A stretch of DNA of 64,000 bases from Massilia psychrophila (GCF_002760665.1 NZ_PDOB01000018.1:1-64000), one strand, 5' to 3'. Shown: positions 20,151-32,794, counted from the first letter of the stretch. The notes: generated by a model from the sequence alone, not told the origin. A program made the numbers and translations.

Positions 20151-20462
20151 TCAGAACAGATTTTCTTGCGGTGTGAGCGCGCCGTCCAAAACAGTGTGCA
20201 TCGCCTCGATCTTCTGCTTGACTTCCAAAATCGACAGGTCCGACAACGGGCCTTGCGGCGCTTTGACGGACAGGAATTCGGCCGCCACGCTGAGCGCCGC
20301 CATCACCGCGATGCGGTCGGTGCCGCGTACCTTGCCGGCGTCGCGCAGCGCGCACATCTTGCCGTCGAGGTAAGCGACCGCTTCCTTCAGGGTGCGCTCC
20401 TCGCCTTCCTTGCAGGCCAGGCGGTAGGGATTGCCCATGATGCTGACGTCGAGCTGGATCAT
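20151..20462 (-). CDS. zapA: Cell division protein ZapA
   Basis: Promotes FtsZ bundling at the division site. 103 residues. The N-terminal MIQLDVSIMGNPYRLACKEGEERTLKEAVAYLDGKM is the ZapA signature (small alpha/beta head), followed by a coiled-coil tail, here including LSDLSILEVKQKIEAMHTVLD. The start overlaps the stop of the ZapB-like gene by 4 bp. The 6S RNA gene follows. Confidence 0.94.
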   Translation of the reverse strand: MIQLDVSIMGNPYRLACKEGEERTLKEAVAYLDGKMCALRDAGKVRGTDRIAVMAALSVAAEFLSVKAPQGPLSDLSILEVKQKIEAMHTVLDGALTPQENLF

Positions 20463-20689
20463 TGGGCTGCCTCATCATGGGTTGCGGTTGGAACAGCGGC
20501 CGCCGGAATTTTTTCGATCAGGGCGCTAACACGGCGCTGCGCCTCGGCCAGCAACGCCGTGTACCCGGCGTTTTCGGTGCCGAGAACGGCATTGGCTTGG
20601 CGTAAGCTGGCATTTTCACGGCGTAGCGACGCCGTCAGCTCGGCGAGCTGGTCAATTTTGTCGGATAAATCTTGAAATTCGGAAATCAT
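20459..20689 (-). CDS. ZapB-like coiled-coil division protein
   Basis: 76 residues, almost wholly coiled coil (about 1-62): MISEFQDLSDKIDQLAELTASLRREN with heptad Leu/Ile spacing, then an Ala/Pro tail. Its size, predicted fold and 4-bp overlap with zapA point to a ZapB-type partner that bridges ZapA and the nucleoid. Sequence similarity to E. coli ZapB is low by eye, so the symbol is withheld. The 397 bp upstream (20690-21086) hold its promoter and the groES control region. Confidence 0.8.
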   Translation of the reverse strand: MISEFQDLSDKIDQLAELTASLRRENASLRQANAVLGTENAGYTALLAEAQRRVSALIEKIPAAAVPTATHDEAAQ

Positions 20690-20921
20690 CCGTCACTATA
20701 GAACCCGGAGCGAATTTCCGTCAATAGATTCAGTAAGTTAGCGCCGAGTAATGATGCGTTTTATTGGTTTCGGGCTGCAAGTAGCGGGATTCGCCGTGCG
20801 GCGCGGCGCCAGCTACGCACAGCGCGCATGGCGCGGCCCTGCGGCAACATGCAAACCAGCAAAAGTGCCGTGCAGACTTGCGTTGGCACAAAGGTTCAAG
20901 ATAAATAAAGCAAATAAGCGT

Positions 20922-20951
20922 CTTGAAAAACCATCTTATCGTCCCTATAAT
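20922..20951 (+). promoter_or_regulatory. groESL promoter, overlapping sigma-32 and sigma-70 elements
   Basis: CTTGAAA (20922-20928), then 14 bp, then CCCTATAA (20943-20950) fits a heat-shock sigma-32 promoter. The same DNA reads TTGAAA (20923-20928)-N17-TATAAT (20946-20951), a near-consensus sigma-70 promoter. Transcription would start inside the CIRCE element. Confidence 0.85.
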
Positions 20952-20977
20952 TAGCACTCGTTGGCTGAGAGTGCTAA
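20951..20977 (+). promoter_or_regulatory. CIRCE operator (HrcA site)
   Basis: TTAGCACTC-N9-GAGTGCTAA, a perfect match to the CIRCE inverted repeat bound by the repressor HrcA. It begins at the last base of the -10 element and ends 109 bp before groES. Confidence 0.96.
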
Positions 20978-21086
20978 CAAGTCGTTCAGGCAGTGCCGCC
21001 TACCCGGCGCTGCAATTTGAAGCACCGGATCGGTTACCGGTTTTTCCGGCAAGCCAGCCAAACCACTCAAACTAAAGGAGTTTTAC

Positions 21087-21377
21087 ATGAACCTTCGCCC
21101 TTTGCACGACCGCGTCATCGTCAAGCGTCTCGACCAGGAAACCAAAACCGCATCCGGCCTCATCATCCCTGACGCAGCCGCCGAAAAACCGGACCAGGGC
21201 GAGATCCTCGCCGTCGGTAACGGTAAAGTCCAGGACGACGGCAAGGTTCGCGCGCTGGAAGTCAAGGTCGGCGATCGCGTCCTGTTCGGCAAGTACTCCG
21301 GCCAGACCGTCAAGGTCGACGGCGACGAGCTGCTGGTCATGCGCGAAGAAGACATCATGGCCGTGCTGGTCAAGTAA
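21087..21377 (+). CDS. groES: Co-chaperonin GroES
   Basis: 96-residue lid of the GroEL folding chamber. Begins [29 protein letters not shown]; the mobile loop that contacts GroEL is about residues 17-32. AAAGGAG lies upstream of the ATG. First gene of groES-groEL (79 bp between them), controlled by the sigma-32/sigma-70 promoter and CIRCE element. Confidence 0.98.
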   Translation: MNLRPLHDRVIVKRLDQETKTASGLIIPDAAAEKPDQGEILAVGNGKVQDDGKVRALEVKVGDRVLFGKYSGQTVKVDGDELLVMREEDIMAVLVK

Positions 21378-21408
21378 AACAGACTTGCCGCGGTTTACCG
21401 CGGATTGA

Positions 21409-23103
<1,695 letters not shown>

Positions 23104-23121
23104 TTGCTGTTTGCCTGATCC

Positions 23122-23158
23122 AAAAGCCTGCACGGTTTGCGCCGTGCAGGCTTTTTTG
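23122..23158 (+). terminator. groESL terminator
   Basis: A 12-bp stem AAGCCTGCACGG (23124-23135) / CCGTGCAGGCTT (23142-23153) with a 6-nt loop, followed by a T-run. Confidence 0.92.
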
Positions 23159-23270
23159 CATTCAGGCGCGGCACGCCCAAAATTGCCTGCCCTGTTCGCT
23201 TTTCGTTTTGCCATAATGCTATAATTGCAACATATATTCTGAGCATTTCCACAAGCGAAGGAGGTTCGAC

Positions 23271-23885
23271 ATGCCGCATCACCTGGAATTTTTTCATACC
23301 CCGCAAACCCGCTCGACCGGCGTACTGGCCTTGCTGAAGGAACTGAACGCCGAATTTACCGTCCACCGGATCGACCAGAAGGCTGGCGAGCAGCGCAAGC
23401 CGGAATACCTGGCGCTCAACCCGATGGGCAAGGTGCCGGCCATCCTGCACGGCGGCGCCCTGGTGACCGAGCAAGTCGCCATCTACCTTTATTTGGCGGA
23501 CCTGTATCCGGATGCCGCGCTGGCGCCGCGCATCGGCGATCCGCTGCGCGGACCCTACCTGCGCTGGATCGCCTTCTACGGTTCCTGCTTCGAGCCGGCC
23601 GTTGTCGACCGTTCGCTCAAGCGCGAGCAGGCGCCCCAAGGCCTTTGCCCGTATGGCGACTACGACACCATGCTTTCGACCTTGACCACGCAGCTTGAAA
23701 AAGGCCCGTACCTGCTGGGCGAGGTCTTCAGCGCGGCCGACGTATTGTGGGGCAACGCGCTGGGGTGGACGACGGCATTTGGCCTGGTGCCCAAACTACC
23801 CGCAATCACGCAATACGTCGAGCGGATCATGGGCCGCCCAACCATCGCTGCCGCCGTCGCCAGCGATGCTGCCGCGGCTCGCTGA
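23271..23885 (+). CDS. Glutathione S-transferase family protein
   Basis: 204 residues in two domains: a thioredoxin-like N-terminal domain (about 1-80, with HTPQTRSTGVLALLKEL, NPMGKVPAILHGGALVTEQVAIYLYLAD and its cis-Pro/ES-type glutathione pocket) and a helical C-terminal domain with the N-capping-box region SAADVLWGNAL. Catalytic residue is probably Thr/Ser in the N-terminal loop. Substrate unknown. A strong GAAGGAGG site precedes ATG 23271, and TATAAT near 23219 may be its -10 element. Confidence 0.92.
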   Translation: MPHHLEFFHTPQTRSTGVLALLKELNAEFTVHRIDQKAGEQRKPEYLALNPMGKVPAILHGGALVTEQVAIYLYLADLYPDAALAPRIGDPLRGPYLRWIAFYGSCFEPAVVDRSLKREQAPQGLCPYGDYDTMLSTLTTQLEKGPYLLGEVFSAADVLWGNALGWTTAFGLVPKLPAITQYVERIMGRPTIAAAVASDAAAAR

Positions 23886-23901
23886 TGCGAACACTGGTGG
23901 A

Positions 23902-23926
23902 CTAAACCGGGTCAGACCCGGTTTAG
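23902..23926. terminator. Perfect hairpin after the GST gene
   Basis: CTAAACCGGGT (23902-23912) / ACCCGGTTTAG (23916-23926), a perfect 11-bp stem with a CAG loop and no T-run. Its core GGGTCAGACCC resembles GGTCTGACC at 13303-13311, so it may be a dispersed palindrome rather than a true terminator. Confidence 0.55.
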
Positions 23927-24009
23927 AGGAAACTATCGCCCGAGGCCAATGAATATTGCCTGAACATCATTGTTAGTTTAGTATGGATGTTCACCACAAA
24001 GGCTTATCC

Positions 24010-24496
24010 ATGCACATGCGGCAAAAGCGCGACACACCGTCCAAAAGAGTCCAGTTCACCGCCTTGCTGGTGCTTGTGGCAGCAACGGCAACCATTTTCG
24101 GTTGTCGCGGCGAAAAGCCGGCCGCGCCGGCGATGGCATCCGTCACGCCCGCCACTCCCGTTGCACCGGTCGCCAAGGTGCGCACCAGGCAACAGGCGAT
24201 GGAAGCGCTGATGGCGCTGCCGGAGTTGAAGGCATGGTCGAGCCGGATCGAAAAATCGTCCGGCGGCGCATTGCGTAGCGCGCTGGTCGAATACGACCCG
24301 CAGCCAAGACTCATCAAAGGCAAGCGCTACTTTCAGCTGAGCTTCGTCGAAAACGGCAGCGATGCAGCGCGCCGCTGGGAAAGCTTTTTGGTACCCGAGA
24401 CCGGCGACGACATCCTGGTCGACGATGCCGCCACCGACAAGACGTTGACGCTGGCGCAATGGCGCGCGGCGACGAAGCCGATGGAGCGCGCCGGCG

Positions 24497-24504
<8 letters not shown>
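24010..24504 (+). CDS. Putative lipoprotein, function unknown
   Basis: About 164 residues. A basic N-terminus, a hydrophobic stretch FTALLVLVAATATIFGC and a cysteine at about position 33 suggest a lipobox (IFGC, not perfectly canonical). After an Ala/Pro linker comes a small globular part (KAWSSRIEKSSGGALRSALVEYD, GKRYFQLSFVENGSDAARRWESFLV, DDILVDDA) resembling small secreted proteins that I cannot name. AAAGG lies 7 nt before ATG 24010. The 3' end overlaps the convergent glucosidase gene by 8 bp. Confidence 0.72.
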
Positions 24505-26119
<1,615 letters not shown>

Positions 26120-26141
26120 GTGCGTCCAATGAAGAAAATTT

Positions 26142-26156
26142 TGTACATAATATACA
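26142..26156. promoter_or_regulatory. Weak TGTA-N7-TACA palindrome before the GH13 gene
   Basis: TGTACATAATATACA, 23 bp upstream of the glucosidase start. It keeps the outer TGTA/TACA half-sites of the motif in this locus but not the inner GT/AC (8 of 12 positions). On its own it could be chance. Confidence 0.35.
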
Positions 26157-26201
26157 TCAGGAAATCGGTTTTCACAATGCGCCGACGAAAGCGCGCTTCA
26201 C

Positions 26202-26229
26202 AACTAATTCCTATATACGTCAATTAGTT
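26202..26229. promoter_or_regulatory. Perfect inverted repeat in the GH13/POT divergent promoter
   Basis: AACTAATT (26202-26209) and AATTAGTT (26222-26229), 8-bp arms with a 12-bp spacer. It could be an operator for a second regulator or overlap promoter elements; no family is assigned. Confidence 0.4.
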
Positions 26230-26274
26230 ACGACTATTTTTCGTATTATGGAGCGCGACATATAGCACGCAGAC

Positions 26275-26289
26275 AGTAGTTAAACTACA
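26275..26289. promoter_or_regulatory. HexR-like operator upstream of the POT carrier/pullulanase operon
   Basis: AGTAGTTAAACTACA matches TGTAGT-N3-ACTACA at 11 of 12 defined positions and is a perfect palindrome over 13 bp (GTAGTT-A-AACTAC). The TGTA-N7-TACA architecture equals that of the gammaproteobacterial HexR site TGTAATTAAATTACA. It lies 96 bp before the POT gene start. Assignment to HexR is inference. Confidence 0.6.
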
Positions 26290-26385
26290 TTAATTTGCCA
26301 AATTTTCTTTCGCAACGCATTTTCCTGTTGCCAGTATTGCAGCTTCAGCTTAGGATCGCGTCTAGTTAAAAACGAAAGAGTGCAT

Positions 26386-27981
26386 ATGTCGCAGACAGCT
26401 ATGCTGGATTCGCAGGCCGCAAGCAAGGCGGGAACCGGGAGCATGCCGGCGCAAGTGAAGTACATCATCGCCAACGAAGGCTGCGAGCGTTTCAGCTTCT
26501 ACGGCATGCGCAACATCCTGACGCCCTTCCTGATCAGCACATTGCTGCTGTTCCTGCCGGTGGCCGACCGCGCCAGCGAAGCCAAGCACGTGTTCCACAC
26601 CTTCGTCATCGGCGTCTACTTCTTCCCGCTGCTGGGCGGCTGGATCGCCGACCGTTTCTTTGGCAAATACAATACCGTGTTCTGGTTAAGCCTGGTCTAC
26701 TGCGCCGGCCACGCCTGTCTGGCCGCTTTCGAGGACAACCTCAAGGGTTTCTATTTCGGCCTGTTCCTGATCGCACTGGGATCGGGCGGCATCAAGCCGC
26801 TGGTGGCGTCCTTCGTCGGCGACCAGTTTGACCAGACCAACAAGCACAAGGCCAAGCTGGTGTTCGATGCCTTCTACTGGATCATCAACTTCGGCTCTTT
26901 CTTTGCGTCGCTGCTGATGCCGCTTTTCCTGAAAAGCTACGGGCCGTCGGTCGCCTTCGGCATTCCCGGCATCCTGATGTTCATCGCCACCATCGTTTTC
27001 TGGATGGGCAAGCGCAAGTACGTCCACGTGCCGCCGGCGCCGCCTGACCCGGATTCCTTCATGCGCGTGGCGCGCAGCGCGCTGCTGGCGCGCCGTCCCG
27101 GCCGGTGGCGCCTTGGCCTGGGCGTTGCCATCTTCGGTGCCCTGGGGGCCGTGCTGTCGCTGGCAATGTCGTTCCAGTGGGGCTTTGTCATCAGCGCCTG
27201 CGGCGCGCTGGTGCTGCTGCTCGCGTTCGGCGGCATCGGCACCTCGATGCAGCTCGAACGCGCGCGCGGGATCCATCCCGACGCCGCCGTCGACGCCGTG
27301 CGCGCGGTGCTGCGCATCCTGATCGTGTTTGCGCTGGTAACGCCGTTCTGGTCCCTGTTCGACCAAAAGGCGTCGACCTGGATCGTGCAGGCCAACTCGA
27401 TGACCCATACCATGTCCTTGTTCGGCAACCAGTTCACCTTCCTGCCAGCCCAGATGCAGGCCCTGAACCCGCTGATGGTAATGATCCTGATCCCCTTCAA
27501 TAACATGGTGCTGTTCCCCCTGATCGCCCGCATGGGCATCGAGGTGACGGCGCTGCGCCGCATGACCACCGGCATCGCATTCACCGCGCTGGCCTGGGTC
27601 GTCATCGGCGTCATCCAGAGCTCGATGGACGCCGGCACGCCGACCTCGATGGCGTGGCAGATCCTGCCGTACGCGATCCTCACGATGGGCGAAGTGCTGG
27701 TGTCGGCCACCGGCCTCGAATTCGCCTACAGCCAGGCGCCGCCATCGATGAAAGGCATCATCATGGCTTTCTGGAGCCTGGCGATAACGGTCGGCAGCCT
27801 GTGGGTCCTGATCGTCAACTCCAGCGTCAAGCACGACGCGGTGCTGGGATACATCAGCCACAGCGGCATGGGCGTGATCGCCTTCCAGATGTATTTCTTC
27901 GCCGCGTTTGCGTTTGCCGCCGCCGTCGTTTTCGGCTGGTATGCCACGCGCTACCGGATGACCAACAACTACCGCGTTTGA
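26386..27981 (+). CDS. POT/PTR2-family proton symporter
   Basis: 531 residues with about 14 membrane segments. The N-terminal signature NEGCERFSFYGMRN matches the ExxERFxYYG proton-coupling motif of the proton-dependent oligopeptide transporter family; FVIGVYFFPLLGGWIADRFFGKYNT and the GSGGIKPLVASFVGDQFD block (PTR2 signature) follow. The family normally imports di- and tripeptides. Here it heads an operon with pullulanase inside an alpha-glucan locus, so a role connected with glucan use is possible. ATG 26386 has AAAGAG 5 nt upstream; GTG 26380 is less likely. Confidence 0.9.
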   Translation: MSQTAMLDSQAASKAGTGSMPAQVKYIIANEGCERFSFYGMRNILTPFLISTLLLFLPVADRASEAKHVFHTFVIGVYFFPLLGGWIADRFFGKYNTVFWLSLVYCAGHACLAAFEDNLKGFYFGLFLIALGSGGIKPLVASFVGDQFDQTNKHKAKLVFDAFYWIINFGSFFASLLMPLFLKSYGPSVAFGIPGILMFIATIVFWMGKRKYVHVPPAPPDPDSFMRVARSALLARRPGRWRLGLGVAIFGALGAVLSLAMSFQWGFVISACGALVLLLAFGGIGTSMQLERARGIHPDAAVDAVRAVLRILIVFALVTPFWSLFDQKASTWIVQANSMTHTMSLFGNQFTFLPAQMQALNPLMVMILIPFNNMVLFPLIARMGIEVTALRRMTTGIAFTALAWVVIGVIQSSMDAGTPTSMAWQILPYAILTMGEVLVSATGLEFAYSQAPPSMKGIIMAFWSLAITVGSLWVLIVNSSVKHDAVLGYISHSGMGVIAFQMYFFAAFAFAAAVVFGWYATRYRMTNNYRV

Positions 27982-28011
27982 GCTGGAACATCACACTATT
28001 GGAGAGTTACA

Positions 28012-30741
28012 TTGAGTAGCCACGCGCGCCGGGCCGGCGCTGTCATTGCGGCCGTTGGCGCGCTGTCAATCACCTGCGCTTCAGCCTACGCTTCGGCCAT
28101 GCCTCTTTCCGCCTGCGACAGCGCCTCGCACCAAAGCGTGCTGCGCGCTTCCGCCGAACACCTCGACGCGCGCGCGCTATGGCTTGACCGGCGCCACGCC
28201 AAGTGGCCGGGGGCCGATGGCACGGGCGTCTTCAGGCTGTATTACTCCGCCGACGGCGCGATTAATACCCGGATTGGCGCTGCCGTCACCGGCGCCGCCG
28301 GCGCGCTGACGCTCGACGTCGCGGCCGACCCAAATCCCCCCCGTTTCAGGTATCTCGGCTCTGGCGTCGTGGTGACGCTCAGAGACGGCGACCTGGCTCA
28401 CCTGCCCGCGCTGCACCGCCAGCAACTGGTGCTGGTGCAGGAAGACCAGAGCGGCAAAGTGCGGGCGGCGACCCGGCTGCAAGCGGCCGGCGCGCTCGAC
28501 GACCTGTTCGCCGCCGCTGTCGATGCGCCCGATCTGGGCGTGACCGTCGGCAAAGCCGGCACCGCCTTCAAGCTGTGGGCACCGACCGCGCAACAGGTGG
28601 CGGTGTGCACCTACGCCGGCGGCAGCGGGAACGGTAAATCTGGTGCGGCAGCCATCGCGCCGATGAAGCAGGACGCGCGCTCGGGCATCTGGAGTGCGTC
28701 GACGCCCGTTGACCTCAGCGGCAAGTACTACACTTACCTGGTCGATGTCGTCATCGACGGCGCCGGCGTCGTGCGCAACCTTGTCACCGACCCGTATTCG
28801 GTCAGCCTGACCACCGATTCCAAACGCAGCTACATCGCCGACCTGTCGGCCGCGGCCCTCAAGCCGGCCGGCTGGGACCGCATACCGGCGCCAAACACCG
28901 TCAGGGCGCAGACCGACATGGTGGTCTACGAGCTGCACGTGCGCGATTTTTCGATCAACGACCCTACCGTCAGCGCGGCGCGGCGCGGCAAGTACGCCGC
29001 CTTCGGCGAAGCCGGCTCGAACGGCATGAAGCACCTGGCCGCCTTGCGCCGCGCTGGCCTGACCGACATCCACCTGCTGCCGGTGTACGACATCGCCAGC
29101 GTGCCGGAAAAAGGCTGTGCGATGCCGGCACCAGGCGGCGCTGCCGACGGCGAGTCCCAGCAGGCGCTGGTGAAACAAACCGCTGACACCGACTGCTTCA
29201 ACTGGGGCTACGACCCGTATCACTTCAATGCGCCGGAAGGCAGCTACGCCAGCGATCCCCTCGACGGCGCGCGCCGCATCGTCGAACTGCGCGAGATGGT
29301 GAAAAATTTGCACCGCCTCGGCCTGCGGGTCGGCATGGACGTCGTCTACAACCACACCTTCGCCGCCGGCCAGGACGAAAAGTCGGTGCTCGACCGGATC
29401 GTGCCGGGCTATTACCACCGGCTGGACGCGGCCGGCGCCGTCGAGCGTTCGACCTGCTGCGCCAATACCGCCACCGAAAACCTCATGATGGGCAAGCTGA
29501 TGATCGATTCGGCCGTGCTGTGGGCGACGCAGTACCGCATCGACTCGTTCCGCTTCGACCTGATGGGGCACCAGCCGCGCCCGGTGATGGAGCAGCTGCA
29601 GCGCCGGGTCGACGCCGCCAGCGGCCGCCACGTGCAGCTGATCGGCGAAGGCTGGAACTTCGGCGAGGTGGCCGACGGCAAGCGCTTCGTGCAGGCGTCG
29701 CAGTTGTCGCTGAACGGCAGCGGCATCGGCACCTTCAGCGACCGCGCGCGCGACGCCATGCGCGGCGGCGCAGCCGGCGACGCGGGCGAAAAATTGATCA
29801 GCCAGCAGGGCTACATCAACGGCCTGGTGTACGACCCGAATGCGCTGACGGCCAAGCGTCCGCTTGCGGACCTGGTGCGCGCGGCCGACATGGTCAAGGT
29901 CGGCCTGGCCGGCTCGCTGCGCCGCTACCAGATGGTCACGGGCGACGGCGCCACGCGCGCGCTGGCGGACATCGATTACGGCGGCCAGCCGGCCGGCTAC
30001 GCCAGCGAGCCGGGCGAAGCGGTCAACTATGTCGAGAACCACGACAACCAGACGCTGTTCGACATCAACGTGTTCAAGCTGCCGGTCGCCACCACCGGTG
30101 CCGAGCGCGCGCGCGTGCAGATGCTCGGCGCGGCGATCAACGCCTTTAGCCAGGGAGTGGCCTACTTCCACGCCGGCATCGACACGCTGCGTTCCAAGTC
30201 GCTCGATCGCAACAGCTTCAATGCGGGCGACTGGTTCAACCGGATCGACTGGAGCTACCAGGACAATTACTTCGGTACGGGCGCGCCGCCGTTTGGTGAC
30301 AACGGCAAGGACTACGCGCAGATCTTGCCCTTGCTGGCGAACGCCGCGCTGAAACCCGCGCCCGCGGACATCGGCTTTGCGCGCGACGTGTTTCGCGACC
30401 TGCTGGCAATTCGCGCCAGTTCGACCCTGTTTCGCATGCGCAGTGCGGCCGACGTTCGCCAGCGCCTGCGCTTTTACAACACCGGTCCCAGCCAGCAGCC
30501 GACCGTGATCGCCGCCCGCCTCGACGGCCAGGGCTATGCCGGCGCCAGGTACAAGTACGTCAGTTACTTCATCAACGTCGACAAGGCCGCGCACAGCGTC
30601 GTCATCGCCGCCGAAAAATCCAGGCGCTACCGGCTGCATCCGGCGCAGCGGGCCGACCCGCGCGTCAAGGCGGCCACTTACGACAGCGCCAGCGGGACCT
30701 TCAGCATTCCCGCGCGCACGGCGGTGGTGTTCGTCGAGTAG
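28012..30741 (+). CDS. pulA: Exported pullulanase-type alpha-1,6-glucosidase (GH13)
   Basis: Debranching enzyme cleaving alpha-1,6 links of pullulan or branched dextrins. 909 residues. It begins with TTG: GGAG lies 7 nt upstream and the resulting N-terminus is a good signal peptide (basic SSHARRAG, hydrophobic [18 protein letters not shown]). A carbohydrate-binding/N-terminal module, a CBM48-like domain (about 180-260, [22 protein letters not shown]) and the GH13 barrel follow. The pullulanase signature [17 protein letters not shown] is present; catalytic residues are D516 (FRFDLMGH), E546 (LIGEGWNFG) and D678 (VENHDNQ). Starts 30 bp after the POT gene. Confidence 0.92.
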   Translation: MSSHARRAGAVIAAVGALSITCASAYASAMPLSACDSASHQSVLRASAEHLDARALWLDRRHAKWPGADGTGVFRLYYSADGAINTRIGAAVTGAAGALTLDVAADPNPPRFRYLGSGVVVTLRDGDLAHLPALHRQQLVLVQEDQSGKVRAATRLQAAGALDDLFAAAVDAPDLGVTVGKAGTAFKLWAPTAQQVAVCTYAGGSGNGKSGAAAIAPMKQDARSGIWSASTPVDLSGKYYTYLVDVVIDGAGVVRNLVTDPYSVSLTTDSKRSYIADLSAAALKPAGWDRIPAPNTVRAQTDMVVYELHVRDFSINDPTVSAARRGKYAAFGEAGSNGMKHLAALRRAGLTDIHLLPVYDIASVPEKGCAMPAPGGAADGESQQALVKQTADTDCFNWGYDPYHFNAPEGSYASDPLDGARRIVELREMVKNLHRLGLRVGMDVVYNHTFAAGQDEKSVLDRIVPGYYHRLDAAGAVERSTCCANTATENLMMGKLMIDSAVLWATQYRIDSFRFDLMGHQPRPVMEQLQRRVDAASGRHVQLIGEGWNFGEVADGKRFVQASQLSLNGSGIGTFSDRARDAMRGGAAGDAGEKLISQQGYINGLVYDPNALTAKRPLADLVRAADMVKVGLAGSLRRYQMVTGDGATRALADIDYGGQPAGYASEPGEAVNYVENHDNQTLFDINVFKLPVATTGAERARVQMLGAAINAFSQGVAYFHAGIDTLRSKSLDRNSFNAGDWFNRIDWSYQDNYFGTGAPPFGDNGKDYAQILPLLANAALKPAPADIGFARDVFRDLLAIRASSTLFRMRSAADVRQRLRFYNTGPSQQPTVIAARLDGQGYAGARYKYVSYFINVDKAAHSVVIAAEKSRRYRLHPAQRADPRVKAATYDSASGTFSIPARTAVVFVE

Positions 30742-30787
30742 AGCTGGCTGGCGCCGGCGCCGTTGTTGTTGCCGTTGAAGCGCCGCG

Positions 30788-32644
30788 CTACAAGTCGAGG
30801 TGCGAGATCAGCAGGCGGCCCTGGGCGGAGGTGTCGCCCTCCTCCGGCGCGCCGAGTGAAATTCCGACCGACATGATATCGATCAGCAGCAGCTGCAGGA
30901 TGCGCGAGATCATCGACAGGAAGGTGGTGCTGTCCTCGCTGTGATCGACCGCCAGGCAAATGCTGGCCTTTTTCGCCAGCGCCGATTTGCTGCCGGTAAT
31001 CGCAATGACGTCGGCGCCGGCCGCGCGCGCGGTATCGACCGCCGCCAGCAGTTCGGGTAGCTCGCCCGAACTGGAAATTGCGATCACCACGTCGCCCTGC
31101 TGCAGCAGGGCGGCCGCCAGCGTAAACAGATGCGAGTCGCCGTACGACGACGTCGGTATGCGAAAGCGGAAGAACTTGTGCTGGCCGTCCAGCGCCACCA
31201 CGCGCGAATTGCCCATCGCGTAAAACTCGACGCGGTTGGCCTTGCGCAGCAGTGCGATGGCGCGGTCGATCGACGCCACGTCGAGCTGGTCGCGAAATTT
31301 CAAAATCGCCGAGACGGTATTGTCGATCACCTTGGCCGACAGCTCGTGGGTGCTGTCGGAGATGCGCACCTGGCTGTGGCGTACGGGAATCGTGCCGGTC
31401 AGGCTGCTGGCAAACTTGAGTTTGAAGTCGGCCAGGCCAAGGAAACCGAGCGAGCGGCAAAAGCGGATCACCGTCGGCTGGCTCACTTCGGCCAGCCGCG
31501 CGATTTCGGCAATCGGTTCGCCCAGCACTTTGCGCGGATGCTCGAGCACCAGCGTGGCGACGCGCTGTTCGGCGGGCGACAGCTCGTGCTGCAGGTGCTG
31601 CACGCGCTCCATCAGCGTGTTGGCGCCGCTGCGCCCGCGCAGGTGTTCGGAGAGTATCGTCGCCACGCCGTAGAACGCCGGATTGGGCGTCATGATGACG
31701 TAGGTCGGGATCTGCGCCAGGTAATCGGTGAAGCGGCCCTTGGCTTCGAAGCGAGCGCGAAACGGCGATTGTGCGAACCACTCGGCCATGCGCGGCACGA
31801 TGCCGCCGCCGATGAAAACGCCGCCGAAGGCGCCCAGCGTCACCGCCAGGTTGGCCGCAGCGCCGCCCAGCATGCCGCTGAAGCATTCGAGCGTTTCGAG
31901 GCACAGCGGATCGTGCTCGTCGAGCGCGCCGGTGATGATGTCGGGCGAGCTGCGGCCGCCGGGAGCGACGGCCACGCCGTTGCGCTGGGCCAGCGCGCGA
32001 TAGATGATTTCCATGCCCGGCCCGGAGATGAGCCGTTCGTTGGAAACGTGCGGCCACTCGTTCCAGGCGAACTGCAGGATCGAGAACTCGCGCTCGTTGG
32101 CCGGTGCGAAATTGACGTGGCCACCCTCGCTGCCCAGGGTAACGAAGCCGTCGACGGTCGGAATCACGGCCGACACGCCAAGCCCGGTACCGGGCCCCAG
32201 CACCCCGATGACCGCGTTGGCTTGCGCCTCGCCGGCGCCGACCTGCATCAGGTCGGCGCCGGACAAGCCAGGCAGCGACATCGCCAGCGCCGTGAAGTCA
32301 TTGACGATCAACAGCGTCGACAGACCCAGTTCGCGGCGCACCTCGTCGGTCGAGAACTGCCAGTCGCGGTTGGTCATGCGGATCAGGTCGCCGCTGATCG
32401 GGTTGGCCAGCGCGAAAGCGCCGTGGTTGATGCGGGTGCCGGCGTGGTCCGCTAGGTACGAGTGCAGCAGCGGCACGATGCCGGTGAAGTCGTCGCACCT
32501 GAGCACGCGCACCGCGCGTAGCACGCCGGGCGCCGTTTCAAGCGCAAAGCGCGCATGCGTGGCGCCGATATCGGCCAGCAGGCGCGGGCCGTCGGCGTAG
32601 GCGGTGCGGCTGTATTTCTGTTCGGTGTCGAAGTCTTTGGTCAT
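30788..32644 (-). CDS. glk: Bifunctional glucokinase / HexR-type (RpiR-family) regulator
   Basis: 618 residues in one frame. The N-terminal glucokinase domain (about 1-335: LLADIGATHARFAL phosphate motif, VNDFTALAMSLPGL, GPGTGLGVSAVI, EGGHVNFAP, GGGIVPRM) phosphorylates glucose. An RpiR-type HTH (about 345-425, SQPTVIRFCRSLGFLGLADFKLKFA) and a SIS sugar-phosphate-binding domain (about 465-600, AMGNSRVVALDGQHK, ISSSGELPELL, AITGSKSAL) follow, as in HexR. Such fusions are annotated in Burkholderia relatives. Kinase and sensor in one chain would tie glucose-6-phosphate flux to gene control. No clear ribosome site. It lies after the amylase gene (150-bp gap) and is convergent with pullulanase. 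Confidence 0.93.
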   Translation of the reverse strand: MTKDFDTEQKYSRTAYADGPRLLADIGATHARFALETAPGVLRAVRVLRCDDFTGIVPLLHSYLADHAGTRINHGAFALANPISGDLIRMTNRDWQFSTDEVRRELGLSTLLIVNDFTALAMSLPGLSGADLMQVGAGEAQANAVIGVLGPGTGLGVSAVIPTVDGFVTLGSEGGHVNFAPANEREFSILQFAWNEWPHVSNERLISGPGMEIIYRALAQRNGVAVAPGGRSSPDIITGALDEHDPLCLETLECFSGMLGGAAANLAVTLGAFGGVFIGGGIVPRMAEWFAQSPFRARFEAKGRFTDYLAQIPTYVIMTPNPAFYGVATILSEHLRGRSGANTLMERVQHLQHELSPAEQRVATLVLEHPRKVLGEPIAEIARLAEVSQPTVIRFCRSLGFLGLADFKLKFASSLTGTIPVRHSQVRISDSTHELSAKVIDNTVSAILKFRDQLDVASIDRAIALLRKANRVEFYAMGNSRVVALDGQHKFFRFRIPTSSYGDSHLFTLAAALLQQGDVVIAISSSGELPELLAAVDTARAAGADVIAITGSKSALAKKASICLAVDHSEDSTTFLSMISRILQLLLIDIMSVGISLGAPEEGDTSAQGRLLISHLDL

Positions 32645-32794
32645 CGCGTAGAGTAGGCAGCTTCGACGAACATCGCCGGTTCGCGCATAGCATACCCGAT
32701 TGCATGAAATACATCAAAGAGCAAGAGGCTGCAGTCGAACGCGCTGGCGTTGTCGTTAGCCCATACTTCCCACGTCATTCCCGCTCCGGCACGG

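Noticed and set aside
20690-20921. A small gene in the gap before groES
   Set aside because: Open frames of about 70 codons there lack a ribosome site and any family signature; the DNA is better explained as promoters of zapB-zapA and groES.
26142-26156. TGTACATAATATACA as a full operator
   Set aside because: Only the outer half-sites match; about one such match is expected by chance in 64 kb. Kept only as a weak candidate.
28177-30639. A minus-strand open frame of over 800 codons
   Set aside because: Antisense of the pullulanase gene, without domain motifs; the sense strand has catalytic motifs and a signal peptide.
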